The position numbers and the translations under genes were made by a program. From Bog-950 sp044225825 (GTDB taxonomy: Bacteria; Bacteroidota; Bacteroidia; Chitinophagales; LD1): DNA of 64,000 nucleotides. Location of the stretch: positions 310,001 to 374,000 of the forward strand of contig JBGAIB010000003.1 of NCBI GenBank assembly GCA_044225825.1, given 5' to 3'. Shown here in pieces: positions 43,201 through 50,313 of this stretch (the stretch's first letter is position 1; each line of letters begins with the position of its first letter). The notes under the pieces were generated by a model. That model ran no database searches and had not been told where the DNA came from. It worked only from the letters and a program-made list of their open reading frames with translations.

Positions 43201-46112
43201 GTGCCCGTTTTTACGTTCCATTTTGTAAGGTTTACTATGGAGCCGGAAAAATCATCATATAAATCAAAGGTGCCCTCCGCATCGCTGGCGGAGGTTGCGG
43301 TAGCATTGCCATAATACATGGTTAAAGCAGTAGTGCCTGCTACGGGTACATTTACCCAAATAGTAGAAGTGCCTGAGGTATTCCAGCTTTCAATAAAATA
43401 CGTGCAGTTGTTCCCTGCAGCATCTTTAAATCGCAAATCGTTTCCGTTGCTTTGTATATGGGCGTATTGGCCGGCAGTTAATTGTACGCTTACCTGGTAA
43501 TAATTAGTTGGGGTTGCGTTTATGGTAACGGGCCTTGAATAAGACCAGCCGCTGCACTCCAAACCGGCACCGGCACAATTGTTAAAGGTCGAAGCGGAGT
43601 TGTCATCACAATCGGCACCTTTAGTTATAGCACTGTACCCCGCAGGTAAGGTGGCCCCATAGCACAGCGTTGTGGTGCCATTGGTATACCCATCGCCATC
43701 TGCATCTATATAAACTGTATTGCTTTGCCAAATGGCATTATTGCTATCATTACAATCTGCGCCATTTGTAGTAAGGCTATAACCCGCTGGCAAGGTAGCC
43801 CCATAGCACAGCGTTGTGCTACCAGTCGAATATCCATCGCCATCTGCATCTAAATAAACTGTATTGCTTTGCCAAATGGCATTATTGTTATCATTACAAT
43901 CTGCGCCATTTGTGGTAAGGCTATAACCCGCTGGCAAGGTAGCCCCATAGCACAGCGTTGTGCTACTAGCCGAATATCCATCGCCATCTGCATCTAAATA
44001 AACTGTATTGCTTTGCCAAATGGCATTATTGTTATCATTACAATCGCCCAGGCCACCCGAAGGCAAGGTGGTGGTCCAACCCGCACCGGGGCTACTTGTT
44101 GCTAATTGTGTACTTACGTAGTGTCCATCGTTATCGGCATCAAGATACCAGGCGGCAGCATCGCTTACCACGGCAAAATACGGACGATTTAGACCGGAGA
44201 CAGTTGTAAAGCCTCCCCCAACATAAAGGGTTTTACTCAATTCTAAAATTTTGTTTGGATCACCATTTAAATCGGGGTTGAAACCTGTTATTGTATTTGT
44301 AGAAAGATCTATGGCGGCCATTCTATTGCGCGTAGCCCCGCCAAAACTGGTAAAGCTTCCTCCAAGGTACAGATTATTACCGGATGGAGGAACCAATACT
44401 GTTACCGATGAACTGGCAGAAAAGGATGGCATAGCAGTTAATAGCCCGGCGCTATTATCTAAAGCAGCAAAGTTGGTGCGCGATCCACCACCAATAGTAG
44501 TAAACCCACCACCGGTAAAAATGGTACTGCCTCCTGCGGCTAAGGCATCAATACCGGCGTTACTGTTAGGGTCCCATGAGGTTAATGTTTTGGTAGAAAG
44601 GTCAAAAGCCGCAAGGCGATTGCGGGTGGTAGTTCCGCCTACCGTAGTAAATACACCTCCTACATATAACTTATTCGCATCAGCGGCTAAGGCCTGAACA
44701 TTCAGATTCATGCTGGGGTTCCAACTGTCCAGTGCGCCGGTTGAAATATTGAAAGCAGCAAGCCGGTTACGTGTTGAGGAATTAACGGAAGTAAAAGAGC
44801 CGCCTAAATACAAATACCCGCCTGCAACAACTAAATGGTCAACACCACCGTTAATGCCGGTAGGTGCAAATGAGCTCAAAAGGCCGGTACTAGCATCAAC
44901 AGCGGCTAATTTACCACTTGCAATACCGGCGTTTATGGTGCCAAAAGTTCCTCCCAAATACACAAGTCCATTATCAATTACCATTGCATTTACGCTGTTA
45001 TCACAATCGGGGTGCCAGGAAGTAATTAGCTTTGTTGATATAGTAAATGCAGCGGCACGGTTTCGTGTAACACCTCCAATGCTTTGAAAATTGCCGCCTG
45101 CATACAAGGAAGGTCCATTAATTGCAAGAGCACTAACGGTACCTCCTGCCTCCACAGAAAAAGAGGTGAGAGCGCCCGTTATCGTGTTAATGGCTGCAAG
45201 TGAATGTTTGTATTGACTTACAGCCTTTTTAAATGCACCTCCGGCGTACACAGTTGATCCTGAAATCAATATACTGTTTACAGCTCCACCGCTTATTGAG
45301 GGATTCCAGGAGCGCAGACTCCCCGTTCCTAATGTGTCAAGACTAGCTATATTACTCCGGGCAGTACTATTAACGGCTGTAAAGGATCCGGCAATAATCG
45401 CAGTAGTTCCGGATAAAGCCAGGCAGTTTACAGTACCTGTTACTGTAGGATTCCAGGGCGCAGCTAAACCATTTGTTAGATAAACTGATGCTAATCCTGC
45501 CCTTGATGCTCCCCCTACAGTTGTAAATATTCCTGATAAAAACAATTTATCTCCACCCACTGCCATGGCAATAACCGTGTTATCTGCGTTAGGATTAAAT
45601 GGCAGAAGGCTCAAGGTGCTTAAGTTTACTGAAGCGATCCTGTTATACGTTGCAGCGCCTATCAAAGTAAATGAACCACCAAAATACAAAACCGAGCTCT
45701 GTAGCGCCATACAGTTAACAGTGTTGTTTACAATTAAATTTAAAGAGGTTGGCGCACCTGTTGCCGTACTCACTCCCGCTAAACGGGAGCGGGGTTGTCC
45801 ATTCACAGTAGTAAAATCTCCTCCAATATATAATGTAGGGCCATTAAGCACCATGCAACGCACGGTATTATTTACATTCGGATTCCATGAATTTAGGGTG
45901 CCGTTAGAATTGATACGCGCTAAACGATTGCGGGTCACATTGCCTATTGAAGTAAATGTTCCTGCTATATACCAACCACCCGCGCCATCAGGCAAGGCTG
46001 CAAGTACTTGTCCATTTGGTCTGGCGTAAGTAAAATCAACCTGGTTGGTGGTTGTGTTTACTGCTGTACCATTTGGCTCGTAAGGTCCTACATAGTCAAA
46101 GTCCCCACCCAT
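40254..46112 (-). CDS. Giant T9SS surface protein (ORF separated from its signal peptide by an amber codon)
   Basis: 1952 residues from the first ATG after the stop. Layout: residues 1-640, about twelve repeats of the type GGSFTSVNSSTRNRLAAFN..TGALDSWNP..LYVGG (DUF5122/delta-60-like propeller strands); 660-840, four MopE-like DADGDGY..DCND metal-binding repeats (48 residues, 144 bp each, nearly identical); 850-1090, a DUF2341-type domain (TIWVNVPVAGTTALTMYYGN); then beta domains, a PKD unit with WNFGDGTTANTAGATHSYAG, and a T9SS sorting domain (IDIYNLLGQKV to KKVFITRNK). The true start is at 46253: MKRIFLLLPVLLLSVMTTNA, then TAG (46191-46193), then VAVVDTTWWVANS in frame. Without read-through or repair it would not be exported. 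It is single with a strong terminator. Confidence 0.85.
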   Translation of the reverse strand: MGGDFDYVGPYEPNGTAVNTTTNQVDFTYARPNGQVLAALPDGAGGWYIAGTFTSIGNVTRNRLARINSNGTLNSWNPNVNNTVRCMVLNGPTLYIGGDFTTVNGQPRSRLAGVSTATGAPTSLNLIVNNTVNCMALQSSVLYFGGSFTLIGAATYNRIASVNLSTLSLLPFNPNADNTVIAMAVGGDKLFLSGIFTTVGGASRAGLASVYLTNGLAAPWNPTVTGTVNCLALSGTTAIIAGSFTAVNSTARSNIASLDTLGTGSLRSWNPSISGGAVNSILISGSTVYAGGAFKKAVSQYKHSLAAINTITGALTSFSVEAGGTVSALAINGPSLYAGGNFQSIGGVTRNRAAAFTISTKLITSWHPDCDNSVNAMVIDNGLVYLGGTFGTINAGIASGKLAAVDASTGLLSSFAPTGINGGVDHLVVAGGYLYLGGSFTSVNSSTRNRLAAFNISTGALDSWNPSMNLNVQALAADANKLYVGGVFTTVGGTTTRNRLAAFDLSTKTLTSWDPNSNAGIDALAAGGSTIFTGGGFTTIGGGSRTNFAALDNSAGLLTAMPSFSASSSVTVLVPPSGNNLYLGGSFTSFGGATRNRMAAIDLSTNTITGFNPDLNGDPNKILELSKTLYVGGGFTTVSGLNRPYFAVVSDAAAWYLDADNDGHYVSTQLATSSPGAGWTTTLPSGGLGDCNDNNNAIWQSNTVYLDADGDGYSASSTTLCYGATLPAGYSLTTNGADCNDNNNAIWQSNTVYLDADGDGYSTGSTTLCYGATLPAGYSLTTNGADCNDSNNAIWQSNTVYIDADGDGYTNGTTTLCYGATLPAGYSAITKGADCDDNSASTFNNCAGAGLECSGWSYSRPVTINATPTNYYQVSVQLTAGQYAHIQSNGNDLRFKDAAGNNCTYFIESWNTSGTSTIWVNVPVAGTTALTMYYGNATATSASDAEGTFDLYDDFSGSIVNLTKWNVKTGTTSSATLSGGELVLNPGTTDDQGSQLIAKQNFGYASGKIIETTLGTGGTTAATLCGSRASYCGASNLSGSTAFFPTDYTGTYSYACWSAGRNGVVTSACFNSGGSGTAYSANQPVVNAGEKVAVTIETGRVQYFKNGSTVYTSLSNTPASALYPILSYYRAPCQPNNGQTLKISDIRVRSYTTGYNASASVGAETTLNCITTWLGTTTQWTAPTNWSGNFVPNSCSHNVVIPSAPSGGLFPTIGLAAIQVGNLTIQDGATITVNNNPLSVCGTIDAGSATNAVIAGNAAGSLVLNGSGNQQLSGKLQVNTLHLNNGAGATLQAGAAYDIMNKVALQNGTLNTTAGILRFRSTSSSQIAILDDFSSGYSGSIIGDITAERAYDAASYQNAHYFGSPVSGPTAGSLGSTNGSGGFIIPQSGCDELYTAPGSPYGNVYSYDQSNASACSMAGWKVEASGTALTAAKGYSVRRTGAGVLSLTGSPNTDATYLPVGVNSNWSNITLQGRPVVSGWTLISNPFLATLDLSTTFVPGYDPVHAVWNVSGPFAGSYTDEDFIAPFQAFLVRKSSPGSSPYIINKGNLTAAPQNFQQQNNAETMTLLVENTANGLLDKTTIGFNPAATAQVDAQFDGYKMPGALTRHTLYSYNADPNEWLMRNFNASIATTSTVAVGFEPNATGNYSMHFEGLQSFDPTSYITLEDKKTGALHDVRNGNYNFTTTANDNRNRFVLHFTPKAVLNTTEASCLSNGQLTIEQPGTANWNYTIVNSNNVIISSGSLNQNSPVTVSANPGVYTITLTDANNYTVVKNVQINGESTVTATMTASATTVETGEDINFVSTTTNATSTNWNFGDGTTANTAGATHSYAGEGSYLVSLTVSNADGCSSTTSQMVTVTAKTTTGIANLNEGKLAIWSNSNRVYVDFSKLKVNEATIDIYNLLGQKVSSEKWSKSSIYSRELNNLEAGYVLVSVKTELGISTKKVFITRNK

Positions 46113-46190
46113 ATAAAGTGTGTTGCCTGAATTTGCAAATGCTCTTACAGTTGAATTAGCTACCCACCAGGTAGTATCAACAACGGCAAC

Positions 46191-46193
46191 CTA
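46191..46193 (-). other. In-frame amber codon at the signal-peptidase site
   Basis: The reverse complement reads ACT AAT GCC TAG GTT GCC. The signal peptide MKRIFLLLPVLLLSVMTTNA (46194-46253) directly precedes it, and the frame continues without further stop to 40254. The usual next residue after NA is Gln (CAG), one base from TAG. Confidence 0.85.
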
Positions 46194-46253
46194 GGCATTA
46201 GTCGTCATTACGCTTAGCAGTAAAACGGGTAGTAGTAGAAAAATTCTTTTCAT

Positions 46254-46945
46254 GTGGTGTAGTGGGTTTGGGTAATAGATGAGTAAGGGTGCCTATTCAA
46301 AAAGGCAGGGCGAATATCTAATTTTAACATATGTAGAATTTATTTTTTAGCTCCCTTTTAGTGCCGCAAGCAGTGGCAGTAATAATATACAGAACGCGGC
46401 CTGTAGAATGCTAACTCCCTCAGTAGCAGTTTGGCTGAAGTTAATTTCATATGTATGGGGCGCCATTGTCTTTTAGGCAGGGATATTCATTCATAATATC
46501 CGGGTTCTAGATATGTTTGCATCGGACCTCCGGCGATGAATAGGGGGTCCCTAACCGCCGGGGGTGAACGGGTGCATTTTTTATGCTTGTTGCACCTGCC
46601 TGGCAGGCTTTCGGCAGACCCCCTTTGCTGACAGCACAGCAATCTCCCTGGGGTTACTTTCTGGTCGTTGAGACCTGCTTTGTAGCTACGGCAACGCAAT
46701 AAGGGTACAACATAGCATGCGGATCATTAAAAAGTGGATCTTACCAAGTTCATTAAAACTTCTATAGATGAAGCTGACTATTTCAGTGCGAACAATTGCA
46801 TCACCGACATAAGTCTCGAAGCAAGCTCTTGGGATTTTGAGAACTGATCAAGTTTAGTTTTTGCGATTGGGAGGAATTGAGGATCTGTTCTAAATAAAAA
46901 TTATATTTAAGGTTTAACTGAACTGCTAAACTTAAGGACTAAGTT
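46254..46945. other. 692-base region without a clear gene
   Basis: It holds a nested hairpin element (46542-46624) and a 37-codon frame from GTG 46734 to TGA 46845 (start KFIKTSIDEADYF, end ASSWDFEN) that is too short to call and could be a gene remnant. No promoter box was identified before 46946. Confidence 0.5.
46542..46624. repeat. Nested inverted-repeat element
   Basis: AGGGGGTC (46542) and GACCCCCT (46617) are perfect inverted arms 67 bases apart. Inside lie GGTGCA..TGCACC (46571-46596) and the perfect CCTGCC-T-GGCAGG (46595-46607). The nesting suggests a structured RNA or a small palindromic mobile repeat. Confidence 0.4.
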
Positions 46946-47641
46946 GTGAAGTTGCCTTACTTCTTTTACTCGATCGCATTTTATTTGCTCGTTCCGTTAA
47001 ATGGTTTGGGCGAAAGGATTGATTCTAATTTATTAATATTCAGACATCAATTAGACATATCAGATTCTATTTATAATTCCGATTTCAACTTGTTGGACTT
47101 TGAAGATCCAGTGGCCCTGCTGAATGCAAGGTCAAAACTTGATTCTATGGGGCTAGCGGCTGATAAGCTGATTCTGACTGTTTTAAAACGCAAAAAAATC
47201 ATTTGCGAACCTGTTTCATCTACTGCCTTTTTGACATGTATAGCAAGGCAGATTAAAATAGGAGAAGAATTTCTCGTTGCATCTAAAATTTATGCATCCA
47301 ATAACACTTTGTTTCATGCGGTCGCATACTATTGGTTAACAAAGGCAGGCGATAGTCTTATTGTTGCCCTAAACAAAGATCCGGCCTTGATGGATCAGTT
47401 TGATTATAAATACCAGATCAAACGACTTGAAGAAGATAAATTTGCAATTGAATTACCCGCAAGGCCCTATTCTCAAAAGGTATTCTTTAATTTAAAAGAG
47501 AATCGTTTGGGGTATTTATTTACTCAATTTTATGGAAGGATTTCATGGCCATATCGATTTATCCTTTTTTTTATAGTTGGACTGTTTATTTGGCAACAAC
47601 TATTTTTTCTTAAATTGTTATATAGTAAACTTATTAAATGA
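46946..47641 (+). CDS. Exported or membrane protein of unknown function
   Basis: 231 residues from the GTG at 46946. A short N-terminal hydrophobic segment (LPYFFYSIAFYLLVPLNGL) could be a signal peptide, and a second one near residues 204-224 (RFILFFIVGLFIWQQLFF) is a membrane helix close to the C-terminus, so most of the protein faces the periplasm. The middle is mixed alpha/beta without a known motif. It overlaps the next start by four bases (ATGA), so the two are co-translated. First gene of the caspase locus. Family not recognised. Confidence 0.55.
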   Translation: MKLPYFFYSIAFYLLVPLNGLGERIDSNLLIFRHQLDISDSIYNSDFNLLDFEDPVALLNARSKLDSMGLAADKLILTVLKRKKIICEPVSSTAFLTCIARQIKIGEEFLVASKIYASNNTLFHAVAYYWLTKAGDSLIVALNKDPALMDQFDYKYQIKRLEEDKFAIELPARPYSQKVFFNLKENRLGYLFTQFYGRISWPYRFILFFIVGLFIWQQLFFLKLLYSKLIK

Positions 47642-48528
47642 AAACATCTCTCTTTTGTTTGGTTTTATTCGCTTTACTGTGCAGCGTTAATATTGCACCC
47701 AAGCACATACCGCCCGTTAAAATGTACGAGAGCGAGAGTGTGTATGTAGAGCAGTTTGACAATGGCGATGGCCCATGTTATGCTATCAAACTGAATAATA
47801 ATTCCCAAAGGATAAGGAGTAAGTATTTCGCATATAAGAATGCGGAAGGCGAAGTTTCACGGAGGTATAATAGCTGGGCTAAGGATAAGGATTTGATTCT
47901 GGTAACCGCTGGCGCTTATGCGGATTATATGGATCAGACAGTTCCGGCGGGCATAACAATGGATAGTGGGGCAGTTATTAATGAGCGACTAAGCAGTTAT
48001 GAGGGGTTGGTTATGATAAGTGCTACCGGTTCCGTTTGGGTAGCTGATTTGGCAGATAAAGAAGGCTTTGTTGTGCCTGGAGATAGCTCGAGGAGGAGGT
48101 TCTATCTTGCGGATTATATAGATCGTAGCCTGTTTATCGATATGGGTAGGAAGCTTTCTTTAACTGCATTTCAAACACACATTTTGGTATATAGAAACAG
48201 AATTAAAATAGACCCCAAAAAAAGCAGCACTAATGTGGCTGCTCGTCGATTTTTGGTAGGCGTGAAAGATGGAACAAATGTCAACTATTTGATATTGGGA
48301 ACGAGTCAGTTTAAAACCTTGTTCGAATTTACCACCATCGCATTGGATTACGTACATAAGGTCTATGATACCAACAATGTAACTGCAGAGGTGCTCTTTA
48401 TGGTAAATATGGACACGGGAGCACAGGACATATTTGAACTGCACGACGCGAACGGTAATATTAGTGAACTTACAGGCAGAGTGGAGATAGAAAGAGCCGC
48501 TAATCTGTTTGCTTTTTACCAAGAGTAA
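47638..48528 (+). CDS. Exported protein resembling phosphodiester glycosidase (NAGPA/DUF2233)
   Basis: 296 residues with a signal peptide (residues 1-20, MKTSLFCLVLFALLCSVNIA). The middle, TAGAYADYMDQTVPAGITMDSGAVINE and the following GLVMISATGSVWVADL, has the order of the NAGPA/DUF2233 fold (NAGMYxxxxxPxGLxxxDG, then a strand with a Gly-Ser). The match is by eye and weak: the catalytic residues of the family are not certain. Start overlaps the upstream gene (ATGA) and it ends eight bases before the caspase gene, so it is in the same operon. Confidence 0.5.
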   Translation: MKTSLFCLVLFALLCSVNIAPKHIPPVKMYESESVYVEQFDNGDGPCYAIKLNNNSQRIRSKYFAYKNAEGEVSRRYNSWAKDKDLILVTAGAYADYMDQTVPAGITMDSGAVINERLSSYEGLVMISATGSVWVADLADKEGFVVPGDSSRRRFYLADYIDRSLFIDMGRKLSLTAFQTHILVYRNRIKIDPKKSSTNVAARRFLVGVKDGTNVNYLILGTSQFKTLFEFTTIALDYVHKVYDTNNVTAEVLFMVNMDTGAQDIFELHDANGNISELTGRVEIERAANLFAFYQE

Positions 48529-48536
48529 AACAGCCT

Positions 48537-50264
48537 ATGTCTATGCGCCATCTTTTTAAACTTAAACGGGTAATTCTGCTACTGGTAATTTTATGCCTAC
48601 CTGGTCCAATGTTATTCGCTAAAGAAATTAGGCATGATGACCGGCCAAGATGTTTTGAGATCTCTATCGGAATAAATGTTCCTTCCTGTTATAGTTTTCG
48701 ACCTAGCTATACATTTTTGGAAGCAGATGCTGCTAGATTTTCCGCATTCTTTAAAGAACAATTCAAGTGGGTAAATCAAGAGAGTCCGTTGGGATACGAT
48801 TCCACTCTTATGTATACAATACAATTGACTAATAAGGGAGTAACAAAGAAAAATGTTGATTCTGCCTTCGCCTTTGTACAACAAAATGCCCGCGAAGGCG
48901 ATTATTTTATATTTAATCTATCCGGAGAAGCTCAGTCTTTTAACGGTGTAACCGGTACGAGCTCATACTTTTTAACGGGCGACGCCTCCCCTTGCGATTC
49001 TGCCTCCATTGTGTCAAAGGGAATTTCAATGGATGTATTGAAGGGCTGGTTGGAATATGTGCCCGCCCGCAATCAACTGATTATCATGGAGGTGGGGGAT
49101 TCAAAAAAAATAGGAAACGAACTACTTAGCAAGTTGGTGGAAGGTAATTCCGTTGTTGCATCCCTTCTTACCAGAAACAGAATAATCATCTTTCCAAACG
49201 GCCAACGCCGACAGTGCCGATTGGCAGCATCCGAAGGGAGTGGCCTTCAGGGGTTACTTAACTATTGCATCTCGTCCTTACCCGATACGCTTAATTTTTT
49301 TAAAATATTTGATGAGGATCCTAAACAGGCGGAGGTAGTAAAGTATAATATTTTACAAAAGGAGCTTTCTCTAGCTGGTGCAAATGAATGGATAGGGGCT
49401 TATTGTAAAATAAAGTTTGAGCGAGAGATAATTAATGATTACACATTTTATTTTAAACCTCGTGAAAATTTAAGTCGTGGTGCGTGGTTGGAGGCTGAGT
49501 CGCCTCCATTGGTTGGAGGCAAAAACTATGCATTAGTAATTGGTACAGATTCGTATGTTCCTAACTCCGGGTGGTCAAAATTGAGCAATGCTGAATCCGA
49601 TGCGCGCGATTTGGCTGTGTTACTTGATACTAGCTACGATTTCGAAACGCAATTAATTTTACATCCCTCCCTTGATAGCATTTATGGTGCACTTTTACGC
49701 TATAGAGATGTACTCGACTCTAACGATCAATTTTTGATTTATATCTCCGGCCATGGCGATTATGATGGGCGGTTTAATGATGGGTATTTGGTCTGCTCCG
49801 ATACTAAAAATCGGAGCGCAGATCCGTTCCGCCGTTCTTACTTGCCTTATAGTATTCTTAATAGTCTTGTTGCTGCGTTGCCCGCGAAACATGTTCTGCT
49901 AATTCTCGATGTATGCTTTGGGGGGACTTTTGACCCAGATATTGCCGCCCAGGAAACAAGAGGGAACGCACCGGTCATCTATCCCGGGCTTACTCCGCAA
50001 GAGTTTTTCCGTAATACGTTGAAATACCGCAGTAGATTTTACCTTACATCCGGAGGCAAAAATACTGTACCTGATGGGTATCATGGTTTGCATTCTCCTT
50101 TTGCCTATAAACTGCTGGAAGTTTTACGAAACTGTGAGTTCGCGCATCGAATGCTTATAGCAGGTGAACTATACAGCTATGTTAAGGAGTTGCGTTCTGG
50201 TCCTGTATTCGGTCGATTTGGGAAAAATGAGCCTGGAGGCGAGTTTGTATTTATACCCAAGTAA
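48537..50264 (+). CDS. Exported double caspase-like protein (second domain active-type, first degenerate)
   Basis: 575 residues with a signal peptide (residues 1-28, hydrophobic RVILLLVILCLPGPMLF). Residues 325-575 are a C14 caspase domain: His406 in IYISGHGDYD and Cys460 in LLILDVCFGG, both catalytic residues of the fold, with NAESDARDLAVLL before them. Residues 35-260 repeat the same layout but without the catalytic pair: FNLSGEAQ has Glu131 in the place of His, and LIIMEVGDSK has Gly187 in the place of Cys. So it is an active-looking domain preceded by a pseudo-enzyme domain. It lies between the NAGPA-like and WD40 genes. Protease activity and target are unknown. Confidence 0.75.
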   Translation: MSMRHLFKLKRVILLLVILCLPGPMLFAKEIRHDDRPRCFEISIGINVPSCYSFRPSYTFLEADAARFSAFFKEQFKWVNQESPLGYDSTLMYTIQLTNKGVTKKNVDSAFAFVQQNAREGDYFIFNLSGEAQSFNGVTGTSSYFLTGDASPCDSASIVSKGISMDVLKGWLEYVPARNQLIIMEVGDSKKIGNELLSKLVEGNSVVASLLTRNRIIIFPNGQRRQCRLAASEGSGLQGLLNYCISSLPDTLNFFKIFDEDPKQAEVVKYNILQKELSLAGANEWIGAYCKIKFEREIINDYTFYFKPRENLSRGAWLEAESPPLVGGKNYALVIGTDSYVPNSGWSKLSNAESDARDLAVLLDTSYDFETQLILHPSLDSIYGALLRYRDVLDSNDQFLIYISGHGDYDGRFNDGYLVCSDTKNRSADPFRRSYLPYSILNSLVAALPAKHVLLILDVCFGGTFDPDIAAQETRGNAPVIYPGLTPQEFFRNTLKYRSRFYLTSGGKNTVPDGYHGLHSPFAYKLLEVLRNCEFAHRMLIAGELYSYVKELRSGPVFGRFGKNEPGGEFVFIPK

Positions 50265-50313
50265 GTGTGGTTAAACACGTGAATTAGGTTTTGGAAAAAA
50301 TTCGCAGGGATAA

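Noticed and set aside
44251..46029. Several plus-strand frames of 120-150 residues
   Set aside because: Antisense shadows of the repetitive T9SS gene; no start context and no coherent motif.
46487..46699. 70-residue minus-strand frame
   Set aside because: Lies in the hairpin-rich gap; composition is set by the inverted repeats.
46734..46847. 37-codon frame in the gap before the caspase locus
   Set aside because: Too short, GTG start preceded directly by a stop in frame, no family recognised.
48537..50264. Gasdermin-type defence pair
   Set aside because: No gasdermin-like gene is next to the caspase gene, and the product carries a signal peptide.
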